A DNA stretch of 64,000 nucleotides, taken from positions 150,007,806 to 150,071,805 of the forward strand of contig OZ018326.1 in assembly GCA_963969495.1 (NCBI GenBank). The letters are read 5' to 3'. This DNA is from Ceratothoa steindachneri. Its lineage: Eukaryota > Arthropoda > Malacostraca > Isopoda > Cymothoidae. The notes under the pieces were generated by a model. The model worked only from the letters and a program-made list of their open reading frames with translations. It had not been told where the DNA came from and searched no databases. The first letter of the stretch is position 1. The number at the start of each line of letters is the position of its first letter. Of this stretch, positions 41,690-52,632 are shown one piece after another. The translations under genes were made by a program, and so were the position numbers.

Positions 41690-41808
41690 TATAAAAATAT
41701 CATAACAGAACCATAACATTGATTGGAAAGCTGCTAAAATCATTTGTCATGCTAAACATACTCGCGCGTAATTAATTAATTAATTTCAATTTAATCCTGG
41801 CTTCTACA
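41571..41808. repeat. Exact 119-bp tandem duplication
   Basis: 41571-41689 and 41690-41808 are identical as far as I can read, each starting TATAAAAATATCATAACAGA. It duplicates the last part of the Penelope fragment. Lack of differences points to a recent event. Confidence 0.95.
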
Positions 41809-41814
41809 TATAAA

Positions 41815-43390
41815 CTTGATGGCTATATTTTAAATTGCATTCACACAACATTGTCCAAACTTTTTCTAGTAGTATTTTATTCACGAAACCAGTTTCTGCA
41901 TGTAGTTTGTCATGCCATCTTCAGTCGTATACTAAGAATAGATGCATTCACACCATACATTAAATATTTATAGGAACAAGAGATCAGATTAAAATTCCTA
42001 ATCGGGGGTGTGAATTTGGGGTCATTAAGGATATCTTTCAAGATTAAATTTTTGATGTCGGGGCTGCATTTGAATTGCCCATCCGAAAGGTTGAAATTCG
42101 GGATTTCGTTGATAAGGGTGGATTCAACTACTTTTGTGGTAGGAAAATCTTTACCCGGGTAAATTAGTTTGTTCTGAGGGAAATCTATTGGGTGGTTAAA
42201 ATTATTAGAGTGTGTGAAAATACTAGAAGCTGTGCTTTCCCGACTGACATCCTCTCTGTGCTCATAGATCCTCATTTCCAGATTTCTTCCTATCTCGCCT
42301 ATGTAAAATAAGAGGCAGTTAATTTCTTTTCAAAGGATTAAATATACACCTGACTAATTAGTTTCTTCTGTAAGTTTAGTTGTAGTGAATGATTTTTTAA
42401 TAGTCGAAGGTTATTTGAAAGTGGTGCGGTTAGGAGAAAGGATACTATTTAAGCTTTTCATAATGGGGAAAATGGAAGGGATAAACAATTTCTCTTACTA
42501 TCAGGATTCCTTCTTTTAGGGTAATAACAGTTTGACCTGGCTTTGGATAAGCTTTGGTTAATGATGTGGAGGGGATATTTCAAGTCTATAAATATACAGG
42601 TAACGAATGTAATTTCATCGGGCAAAAAAACATAGATCACAAGTTCTCGAAGCCCTCAAAAATGTCGACATTACAACGGCAGATAAGATAGGGTGGAGAG
42701 GTATTTCATTTTTATGAGTTTTAGGTAAACTATAGATGACTCCATGGGATGTACCAGAAACAAAAAGCTTATGATAAACATCAATTAAAATATTTCGTTT
42801 AGTAAAAGAACGTAGAAAATAATTAATTCTATCTTAAATTTTCAGAATATCCTTAAGGGGATCTGTATTCTCTTTGGGAAATTTCGACAAATCTGATAGA
42901 ATGGAAGACATTTTGCGCATATAATCAGTACGATTTTTGATGACTAGCACCTTGCCTTTATCGGGTTTACAAACTGTGATAGATTGATCTTTGCGTAAGG
43001 TAAATAAGACACTGAAAAGTTTCAAACCTGACAACAGGATTGGAAACTTTTAAACTGTCCCACTTGTAATAGAACTTATTAGCCAAGCCTTTGAAATCAT
43101 TAATCAAATTGGGAGTTGATTTGAATGATGGAAGATTATTGAGCTGGTGGCAAAGTCTTTCAAAGGCAAGGAAATATCGATAGAAATTGAATTCGAAAAC
43201 AGAAAGCCTGAAATCTAATCCTAAAGATATAAGACACTTTTCTGATGAAGACAACACTATCAGAAAAGTTAAAAGTGACTTCACCTCTAGAAATATTAAA
43301 TTAAAATTAAGACCCAAGTTATTAAGTTTACGGTTTGATATATTTGAGGTCAAACAGATATATCGTTGAAATATTCCACGTCTCATTTGG
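41815..43390 (-). pseudogene. Penelope-like element, minus strand, RT core mostly lost
   Basis: From 43386 downwards: KCLISLGLDFRLSVFEFNFY (N-terminal block), PDKGKVLVIKNRTDYMRKMS with SILSDLSKF (RT entry, about 42960-42870), then SLPKTHKNEIPLHPILSAVV (about 42730-42670), a signature RT block. After a damaged interval come FYIGEIGRNLEMRIYEHRED (GIY-YIG core, about 42305-42245), NNFNHPIDFPQNKLIYPGKD and VVESTLINEIPNFNLSDGQF. A hammerhead-like motif lies in its 3' region. The YxDD part is not found. It meets the plus-strand Penelope fragment tail to tail at about 41810. Broken but motif-rich, so the call is firm. Confidence 0.82.
41890..41935 (-). ncRNA. Hammerhead-ribozyme-like motif at Penelope 3' end
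   Basis: Minus strand: CTGAAGA (41918-41924), a stem GCATG/CATGC with one bulged G, then GAAAC (41892-41896). This fits the hammerhead core CUGANGA-stem II-GAAA, where N is free. A palindromic GTATAC lies just 5' of the core. The stem III partner and cleavage site are not obvious, so a dimeric or decayed form is possible. Hammerheads in Penelope-like elements are established knowledge. Confidence 0.5.
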
Positions 43391-43555
43391 ATTTTATTGT
43401 TTAAAATGGTTTTATATCACGCCAAGGAAAACGGTTACGCGGGGGAGGGGAGGAGACCTGATTTTAGCCGAACCTGATTTTTAACTCTTGGTAACGCCAG
43501 CTCTACCAGGAGAGAGCCCGAGTGATGGAGGTATATCCCGCAGAATGGTTCCGAA
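43391..43555. other. Short spacer
   Basis: Between the Penelope-like element and the decayed LINE ORF1 relative; includes GC-rich GCGGGGGAGGGGAGG. Confidence 0.3.
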
Positions 43556-44290
43556 TGCCCTAGAAAAGCACGTACTTACTCACCAAGCCTGTCACTGTCG
43601 AAAGCGACAAACAATGTAGGGGAGGGTCTTGATGCCCCTCCCTGTTTGATCTTGACTCTACCGTTGTCGTCCAGCTCTAAGGTGATGTCTTCTAACGAGT
43701 AGTCCCTAATTCCTTTGCATAAGCCGCTCCTTTCACAAAGTTCATGTTAGAATGCTGCGGCACACTCATGGGCGAGCAATTGAATATCCGGAGGGCAATA
43801 ATCATGGCCGTTTGGGGAATGTCCATCGCATTCGATCGATTACTCCATTCCAAGAAATGCGTGATCTTCGCCTCTCTACGAGTCATTCTAGCTAATGCTC
43901 TCCCCTAATGGAGTATATGTTTATTTACAACTTGCTGCCATCAATGGAGTGAATAACTAAAAAGCGTTAGATAATAGCGAGCTCAAAATAACCAAGTTAT
44001 CTCTAAATGAGAGGACCAGACGGAATTGAGGCTCCACTGACAGAACATGTGAATTTGTTTATCGTCTTGTCCTCCCCGCTCGAAGGCACCTAAGAGCGCC
44101 GGACGTGCAGTCTATGTCTGACGCTTGCCAAAACGTTAGCGGACCCGTCCGGTATTGGACCCTCTATGGAAAAGGAGGAATCTCTTGTCTTGGATAGCTT
44201 CTTCTGCTTTACTTCTATTTTGGCGAGGAGGGCGGAGAGTGAACCCGTTTCTCAATTCCCCCTGATGGGGTTCGATGCCGGATGGACCAT
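43556..44290 (-). pseudogene. Decayed relative of LINE ORF1, inverted
   Basis: Minus-strand pieces follow the intact ORF1 in order: EKRVHSPPSSPK (about 44262-44215; ORF1 has the same 12 residues), REAKITHFLEWSN (ORF1 REPKVTRFSDGS), SPMSVPQHSNMNFVKGAAYA (ORF1 TPVSVTPHSTMNFVKGVVYA) and a KIKQGGA-like tract near 43640. Many stops and shifts are present. It belongs to the same family as, or one near to, the 20.8 kb LINE but is far older. Weak similarity may extend to about 44900. Confidence 0.75.
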
Positions 44291-46699
44291 TTTCGGCCCA
44301 ATTTTTCTCCGAGATGGAGAATAACTTGGCCGTCGAGTGAGCACAAGGTAGGTGAGGGGGTCCCTTTTCTCCTTGTGAGAGCTAGGAGGAGGCGCTTGCT
44401 CAGGGAAGGACTTCGGTTCGGTGGCTGGCACCGTGCCCAGGTTTTACTCCTTGGAATAACCTGTCAAATGGGAAGGATGCATCTCCGGGCTAATTTTGAA
44501 TTCAGGGGAAACCTCCAACTAGCCATCTGTTAAAGTTTTCCGCTACCCTTACTCGGGCTTTATAGGTCCTATGGACGGTCACGATACTCCATTAGGCTGG
44601 CATCTCCAAAGGCAATGGGAAGAAAGGAGGAACAGGCATGACGGCTCAAATCAACATGACAAAACTTGGGTCTACGAGGTATCATGGCAATGCTCAGGGA
44701 ACGATTCCTCCTGTAATCCTTCTAATGTGGAGGTGATGGGTCACCTTACTCCAACGAGACGGGTGGAAACCAAGATGATATATCTTCTGGCTAATCGTTT
44801 TCTTTAAGGCCCCCTGCGAAAGAAAAGAGAGACTCACCGAAAGTCACCTAGAGGTAATTCTACAAAAAGAGGGACAGAGAAACTCTTAAACTAGTCAAAA
44901 GTGGAGGTGAAGAAGACTCTTGGAGAAGCCCGTGAGAAAGACAGTGGGGTATAACTCATTCATAGAGGAATAGCTTGCCTCAGTGGCTGCTCCGTAAATG
45001 GCAAAGGTAAACCCTCTTTTACCACAATCAGAAAGTTATAAATTTTGAGAATTTGACACTTGGTGATAGAGGATAAATTGTTGAATTTGAGACCACTAAA
45101 AACAGGAGTGGTGGGCTATTTCCCACCTTTCTCTGCTCTTCTCTTCCGTTTCATGCCTCTAAACTTTGCAGGGGTCCAACATTTGCGGGTTAATGGCAAC
45201 TAACAAAGCAGTAAATGCCACCATAACAATCATAATAACTTTTTGCACCCGAAAACGGCTGCATGGAGGTGGTGAGTACTTTTAACTCAAATAAGTGGTA
45301 ATTGGGACAAAATTGATCTTCCCATTTTTCCTGCCCAAAGTCTGACCTCTTACTCTCAGCAGGCGTTCAAGAGCAGTATGAATATAGGTTCCAAAGGCTC
45401 TCTTCTAGACAGTTAGTTGAGGGGATACTCATAGATAAAAAGGTATTACTGAGAGAGAACTAAATGCAAGCATATCAATTTGCCACGATAGGGAGGACCA
45501 AATATAACAGGTTACACATACTAGCCCAAGTGGTCAAGAAGATGAGGAGAGTTGGTACAGAAAAGAAGAAAGTATATGTTAGGGAAAGAAAAAGGACGGA
45601 CATGCTAAGCTGTGTCCGTAGGCATTGCAGCCAGGAAAACAAATCTCCATACCCCTTAAAGTTGGATGAATATTTGAGTACTCCTTCAGATAACTTCTTA
45701 CCACCCAGCTTCCTTGTATGAGTTAATATTAACCAACCGAACAACTTTAGGATATTACCAAATTGAGCTGAAATACATGAAAACCATACTTGATTAGGAT
45801 AGCAAATTATACTGTTATTTCAAATAATTTTGAACCCAATATGATCTGAGATAAACACTCGAAGTTTAAACGATAAAACCGGAGCTTAGAACATTGAGGG
45901 AAAAAATAGTTTACTACTTTCCTATTCTCAAAAATGAAATTCAAATTATAACTAACATAATGCATCCGAATAGTTAAGTGCAAATATTATTTATCGCTTT
46001 CAAAATTAATAATGTGAATACACTCTATACCATTTCCCCCAAATATTTTTGCAAAGAGGTTCATGAAAACTTTTGAGGTTAGAGAAAGGAAAATAATATA
46101 TAATATGAACTACCTCATTAAACTAGACATGTTTTTATATACCTAGATTGCAGGCAACTCTCCAAAATGTACCCTTATGTCGCAATGTAGCCAAGAAAAT
46201 TATTAGCAAGAACAACCTGAAAGAGTTAGAAAAAGGTTGAAAAATAATCCCCACACACCTTTTAATTTCTAACATTGAACTCTCTTTTTATGGGTAGTTA
46301 TTATACATTTCTATACTCATAGGGAGAAGCCAGTGCATTTCCTGCTTCTTTCCAAAGCAAGCAAAAAAACATTGATTGTTTACACCAGTCAACTTTCTTA
46401 CTTCAACGAACAAATGTTTTCTCATTAACCTAAATAAATCTGGAAAACTAAATGACCGTGTTTATTTATGACTTAAAGAACAAAAGGACATTGCAAAAAT
46501 CACTTTGGTATATCAATACATTTGGGTGAGTGAAAGTTACTAGAACGGTATTATGAGTTGATTGTATATCTAAATACCTCTGTATAATTAAACTGTTCCT
46601 AAGATTTCTCAATGTTGATGCCTTGCATGTATTTTTCATCCATTAACGTGAATTATTCCCTGTTACAGGTTTTATATCTGGCATCATTACAAAGAAATA
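44291..46699. other. Non-coding stretch, first part possibly older LINE sequence
   Basis: 44291-44900 keeps higher G+C and may be the 5' side of the decayed LINE. 45464-45744 has frames on both strands with charged composition but no motif. The rest is AT-rich with nothing supported. Confidence 0.35.
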
Positions 46700-46982
46700 A
46701 TTGAAATCATCCAGTTATTTATGTTTTATTTCCGTTGATTACACGTTTACTTTAGCGAAGTACTATTGCCAATTTTGTGAAAAGAGCTTATTTTGTCTTT
46801 TTAAAGTAAAATTAAGTGAGATAGATAAGCCCTGGGCTCCTACTACCGTCTATCACACTTATATGGTTCATCTGCACCATATAAATATAATAACTTTTCT
46901 TCCCAGAAAAGTTATTAAACCAAGATCATCAATAGCTGATCAGTATGGATCTGAATATGTTGAATATTTCCTCGGCCAGTAG
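46700..46982 (+). pseudogene. Second unnamed family, copy 1 (N-terminal relic)
   Basis: The plus-strand frame holds YLCFISVDYTFTLAKYY, then FCEKSLFCLFKVKLSEIDK and PWAPTTVYHTYMVHL (about 46760-46885). This aligns with the N-terminal region of the copies at 49.6-51.1 kb (VKKAYYA.FKVKLADPDKPF, TPHNCCKT) and 61.0-62.65 kb (YKAYFDVPLGYQDKKWAPHA). After residue ~60 the match is lost. Only an N-terminal fragment remains, in opposite orientation to the other two. Confidence 0.5.
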
Positions 46983-49576
46983 AGTGCGTCCTACCACTAT
47001 TTACAACTGCACATCAATAAACGTTGGATGAAACAATGTCTAGAGGGTGAAAACAAATATGGGAGTATATTCAATTAAGCGCACCTATACATTCCTCGAT
47101 GATCTCTTTCCTTAGACACAGAGTTACATAATTATTTACATACTTAAGTGACATATTTCCTTATTTTTCACTTCTTTACTTATTATTTACCTACTTAAAT
47201 TTAATCCTTTAGTCCAGAAATTTAGAGATACTCCACCGAACTGATAAGATTCTACTAGAGATCTAGGAATTGGTGTATTTTTGCATATTTTAGTAAAGTT
47301 TTATTGTACAGTGTATGTTGTTAACATGTGGTGCAGTTTTCTTGGTTCTTGTTAGCGGAGGGATCATAAGTCTACATCGGTTAGGCCAGTGCAGGATTCA
47401 TGTTTGCTTTACTTTGAGTGTTGACGTCAGCATAGGTGGTGACCGAAAAAGAGGTGATGATCATAAGGAGGTCGATATTCAGTCAAATGGCGTATATTGG
47501 AGTAGGTCGAAAGAAGAGACTCACTATACTGCTGTGTTATAGAGGTGTGAATAGTTTCATGTTATAATTGAGTGATTACGAGGTGGGTGGATTCGTTTGT
47601 GTATCTTGCTTGAGTTTTGCCTATGTTTTGGGGCTGATGATATGGAAGTTAAATGTAAATATCATGGTGGCTGAGGATTAGTTGATTTCTGTGAAATTGC
47701 ATTTTGTAAAGATCAAGATAGTGACAGATGGGCATGACCTGTTTCAGAGTGTAAGTGATTAATTGGGGGTAATGAGAGCATACCCATGTTTTAGTGGAAT
47801 ATTTTATTTTATGCATTTAATCATGGGCTAAAGTGAACGGTTGGAAGATTGGGTGCGAAAGCAGTTGAAACTTAGGTGAGTAATTGACAGACATACTGAT
47901 TGTGAGTAAGGTCGTTAGATTTCATGGCTTGCACATATGTGGTTCTTGTGACGACTCAAAGTGTGGTGCTTTGTGTAATAGCTTTACTTGTCTTTATTAC
48001 CAGTGTGTTTTACAATTTAGTCCTGTATCTCGTGTGTCACCGAGCATAAGCGGTATTCAATTAAAGATGAGCGATGTGTTTGTTAGAATGATACGCAAAT
48101 GTTTGTTGTGCTCCAATTTGTACTCAAGGAATAGAGTATAGAGAATTTCAAAAGTAAGACGCTCACTAGGTTTATTAAATGCCAGCATTTATTTCATGTG
48201 GTCAACGTCAAGAGATTACATAAATTTTGGGGGGCTTTGAGTATTGGGTTAGGGTGGTGAGGTCATCTGTATAGAGATAAAGAGTTAGCATTAAAATATG
48301 GGAGGTGTAAACATAGAGGAAATTGTGAAAAGTGTGGAGGTGAGTTGTTAGGCCTGCAAGAGATTATTGTTTATGTGGTGGTTTCATTGTACCTTTATGT
48401 AACTATTCTCTTTGATGGCGGTGTGAGTTGGTTGAACTCTTTTTGTATAAAGTGGGCTATGTTTGTGAATAAAGTTCTTGTTGAGAGCTATTAACAGAAT
48501 CTGTTTTTGGAATAATTTCCTGAGATGTGTTAATTAATTTTATAAGGGCTTCAAAGTAGAGAAATAGGGAGGGGGGGGTATGGTGTAGGCCCATTTGGCG
48601 ATTTATTAGTCTTTAGGATTTTAGTCATGTCGGCAGATTTCTATACAATTGGGAAAGACATATTAGGGATAGATTGCTTGAAGTTTTGTGTGATGGTAAC
48701 GAAGTCTCTTAGACCTTGGTGTTTGAATTAATGATTTGATACGTTGTCATGCCCAGTGGTAGGAAGAGATTTAGCATACACTAATGTATGGGATACCAGT
48801 AGATATGAGGGTAACAAAGTTCCAAAAATATATTAAAATCTTGTAGAAATGAAATATTGCTGTTCCTCTTTATTTGTATTCCTAAAAAATTAATTTGTTT
48901 TAACCAATTTCATTTCAAATTCTGCAAGATAATATCTCAATAATAAAATATATAGATTCTAGACCCTATTAGGAAATAATTTTATAATTTAGGTTCAACT
49001 TAAGAATCGCAAAAGTGGTGTCACAGAGCAACAGGTGCCATTTTCGTTGGGCCACTGACTAGCTGGGTATTTTTCGACTACCTGAAAGATTGAAGTCATC
49101 AATCTGATTTGATTTAGAGGTAAAGATGGAAGCTCAAGAAAAGCACAAGAAGAATTACAATTTCAAATACTTTGTTTTATCGCTTTGTAACAAGCAACCT
49201 AGGTATAATCTTGCTTTGAGTAATTTAATTATGTAAATTCAATAGAGTATTCCTTTATTTTACTTTGGTAATTTTCTGAAAAATTTCATTTGTAAAAACT
49301 TCTTTGCGAGATTACCTATTCACTGGTCTGCGCAGTTTTCAAGATTTAACGCAATATACCTGATTTTAGGCCTGGTTTTGCGCTGAATCTGAAAATTATG
49401 CTCAGTCTATCTAATTTGATCAGGTTTTTGAGATATAAGCACATGCCAGAAATTCCTCAATTCCGATCTATTTGCAGGCGAATGTACACACAATAGTAAA
49501 TTTTGAAATGATTAATACCCAAAAGGTTTACAGAATGTTCTGATTGATACCAAGAAGAATACAACATACAAAAAAG
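46983..49576. other. Non-coding stretch, G+T-rich on the plus strand at 47.3-48.8 kb
   Basis: About 47280-48780 shows a clear excess of G and T on the plus strand and several frames of 75-85 residues, none with known motifs. The rest is AT-rich. Confidence 0.4.
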
Positions 49577-51081
49577 CTAATTATGGATAAAGGGTCTTCT
49601 CAGGGACTTCCTATTGTGCCTAGCAGTCACTAAATCCCTTTTAAGGGACCAGTAGTGGTTGGCCAGAAATTTTACATCCCAACACTTTTGGTAGCGTTGT
49701 TCTATCACACGGATATCGTGAGAAAGTACTCGAAAAAATAGTCCACGTGGGATCGAAGGAAGTGCATTTTCACTGACATGCGCGCACCAAGTTTGATGAA
49801 ATTATGCATTGATTCATCAACCGCCTTCTCATACTGAGAACCTCTGTGGTTGCCAAGGAAGTTTTCAATGAGTGAGTTGCAATGACTGAGAAAATTCAGC
49901 GGGATTCAGTGTTTCATCAAAACTGGTGTCTATATGAGCACCCTGCCTTCAGTTTTTCCATACAACCGAGTTTGATGTGTGGAGGTGGAAGCAATATCTT
50001 GCTCGGTTCAACCAGAGGGTAGAACAGCACGTTTTGTGAACTAGGTTCTAATCCTTGTCTTGACGGGCAGTCCTGTCTGACATAATGCTGGTCGTCAGCC
50101 TGACTATCCCAAAAGCATATAGAGCATGGATACTTTATGTACCCACCTTGAAGGCCTAGGATGAGTCCAACAACTTTAAGATCTCTACAGATCAGCCATT
50201 TGTGCTCCTGGTAGTTGAGAGCAGATAACAGACAGTCCATGCTGTTGCAGGTGTCAATTATTGTAGCTGAGTGTCCAACAGGGAAGGGTGAAAACTCAAT
50301 GCCGTTATTAAGAAGAACTGCCTTGAGACTTCTGTTAGATGAGTCAATGAAAAGTCTGCATTCCATAGCATCATAGCAATGTTGTTACAGTAGACCAATA
50401 AAAAGGCATCACCAAACGTGAAAATATTACTAAATTCTTTCTTTCGGTCCCAATATCAATAAAACTTTGTCTCTAGTGCCGGCATATATTTGTTCTGAAG
50501 ATGTTAATCTAATAGCTGATCAGATTCTTTGGAAAGGTTCAGGTCTCGTGTCAGGTCGTTGAGTTCAGCTTGCGTAAATGGCAGCAGTTGGTCGCCCTCT
50601 TTTGGTCTGCTGTATCAAAATCAGCTGTATCGGTAGTGACCCTAGCCTCGGAATCAAAGCTTAAATCCATAGTGAAATCAGATTCACGAAAAGGAAGATC
50701 GAGGCCATGTGGGACTGGTTTTATAGCAAAAGGAACATTGGAGTATTGAACATGGTGCTTGTTCTTGCAATTGATGCCTTTCAAATTTGTCATGCAGAAG
50801 TAGCAGTCGGTGGCATGATCTTTGCCTTCCATCCACACCATTTGGCCACCAAATGGCATACTCTTCCTTTTCTTATTACTCCAATCCTGAAATCTTTCCA
50901 AATATGTTTTACAGCAATTATGGGGAGTAAATGGCTTATCTGGGTCAGCTAGTTTTACTTTAAATTAAGCATAATATGCCTTTTTCACAAAATTTATGAT
51001 TTTTGCTTGACGGTCTGGAAGAGCGCCATGTCCGCATATGTACCAAAACCTATTCGGATGATTCTTATAGGTAGGATCCAT
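49577..51081 (-). pseudogene. Second unnamed family, copy 2 (nearly full length, broken)
   Basis: Minus-strand protein relic starting ATG at 51081 (MDPTYKNHPNRFWYICG). Next come a VKKAYYA...DKPFTPHNCCKT block, KSMPFGGQMVWMEGKDHATD with CYFCMTNLKGIN (50901-50800), and an acidic linker. After a frameshift: CRLFIDSSNRSLKAVLLNNG, WLICRDLKVVGLILGLQGG, YIKYPCSICFWDSQAD, ILLPPPHIKLGCMEKL (50366-49950). A further block reads MSVKMHFLRSHVDYF and HDIRVIEQRYQKCWD, ending at a stop at 49577. Two CxxC-type motifs suggest zinc binding; FIDSS...LKAVLL and DLK resemble an RNase H-like fold with acidic residues. That is inference. Copies in other arthropods are, as I recall, annotated as uncharacterised proteins. 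Frameshifts and stops make this copy inactive. Confidence 0.7.
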
Positions 51082-51414
51082 TGTGATGCAAATCTCGATC
51101 TGAAAAGATGAATAAAATAGGTTATTTACGGTTACTCATCACTAGATGTGACAAAACAGAAGTAATAAACGGTTGGATGATACCAGTATTTTAAAATATA
51201 CGTTCTAATATAAATTAAGCATATCTTAGGAACAAGACCTGACCAAAGAAAACTAATTATATTCTTAAATTCAGCATCCAAATTGATTCTAAATCAGCTG
51301 GAAAACCTATGACCTTTGAAAACACATTTGAAACGCAGGCGATTGTGGTTTCACTTTTATATAAATATATAAAAAATAAATACGTCTTTGGAAAAATGAA
51401 AGTTAAAATCAGTA

Positions 51415-52630
51415 CAGTCGACTTCCCATATTCGCGGGGGATAGGGACCATGAAATCCCGCGAATATTGAAAAACCACGGATAGTTGACGCTACCTCCAA
51501 AATACCCGCAACCCTTCCTAAACATCGTAATACGCTCCCCATATTAATTCAAGAGGTTATGTTTTGTCATGTTCATACACATACAGTACGAAATAAAGTA
51601 TCAGAACACATTGAATTATTTTATTGTATAATGTTTACCCACCTGGAGATAGTTTTGTTTTGATTGAGGAATGATTACTGATGATTTTAGATGATGTTGT
51701 CTGTACAGTTCAATGATGACAATGAGAACGATGATGATGATATAACTTCACAGGAAAGCTGAGGAGATTCTAATTATCCTCAGACTCCTGCTCAGTAAAC
51801 ACTGGAGGAGAAGGAAGGGGAAAAGGAGAAGGAAAAGTTTCTCCAGAGGTGGAGCGCGTAGTTTCGGGTGTGGTTAGGGCTTCAGGCTTTTAACTTGGTG
51901 TGAAGAACACTGTTATGAGCAATTGAGATCGTTGCTTTTTCATGTTCTTTAGCATGTCCCAGTAAGGGCCCATAGCAAGATCGAGGATATTTTGTGCCTT
52001 CATGGAAAGAGCCATGTGAGGGTCTCATGATTCCAAATCTGCCTGAACACTATTAATTCTTCTCTGAAGATCGGCTAGCCTCTCTAACGTAAGCCCAACT
52101 TCAGCTTGAACTTCCTCATCTTCTTCTTCTTTGTCAGATTCTTCCGTATTTCTCCTGGTTAATTCAACCAAGTCATCATCGTTTAATGGGGCAGAGTGTT
52201 CATCTATGAGGGTTTCAAACTCATCCTCTATTACATCATCGAAACCTTCGCCACTAAGGATCTTAGCCAACTTAACAGAGGTGGTAACTGCCGCGGTTCT
52301 GATCTCTTCAGGAGATAAACCCTTGTGATCGTTTGCAACCTCAGGCCACACAAATCACCGCCCACACACGTGGGACACAACCGTAATGAATGGAGCGCGG
52401 GAAATCGATACATATACTGTACATACTATAGTCGAGCGAGTGAGATCTGAACACTGATTGGCTGGAATCGTCCCGTCTCAGCCAACCAGCACTTACGTTT
52501 TACGACTATGTACGTAGGTTTCCGCGGATGACTGGAAATGGCGCAAATTTTGAATTTTAAGGTCCCCCCAAATTCTCTGCGGATAGGTGAAAGCGCGGAT
52601 GACGAACCGCGAATAGCTGAGGGTCAACTG
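51415..52630 (-). mobile_element. Deleted pogo/Tigger-type DNA transposon, 1216 bp
   Basis: The left end CAGTCGACTTCCCATATTCGCG and the reverse complement of the right end CAGTTGACCCTCAGCTATTCGC are related inverted repeats, each bordered by TA (51413-51414; 52631-52632). A perfect 11-bp subterminal inverted repeat ATATTCGCGGG/CCCGCGAATAT lies at 51428-51467, as in Tigger elements. Only the C-terminal part of a transposase is inside, so this is an internal-deletion derivative. Confidence 0.85.
51765..52351 (-). pseudogene. Tigger-type transposase, C-terminal remnant
   Basis: Minus-strand frame 52351-52025 reads WPEVANDHKGLSPEEI, KLAKILSGEGFDDVIEDEF, NDDDLVELTRR and an acidic run. This matches the region after the DDE domain of Tigger/jerky-like proteins ('WPE...GEGF.D...D..EL...LT.EDL.EL'). 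After a shift, MALSMKAQNILDLAMGPYWD and a proline/serine-rich tail to about 51770 follow. The CENP-B DNA-binding and DDE domains are missing. The first codon is GTG, so no native start is present. Confidence 0.75.
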
Positions 52631-52632
52631 TA

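Noticed and set aside
45464..45744. Overlapping 85- and 89-residue frames on opposite strands
   Set aside because: Neither has a recognisable domain; mutual overlap and isolation favour chance.
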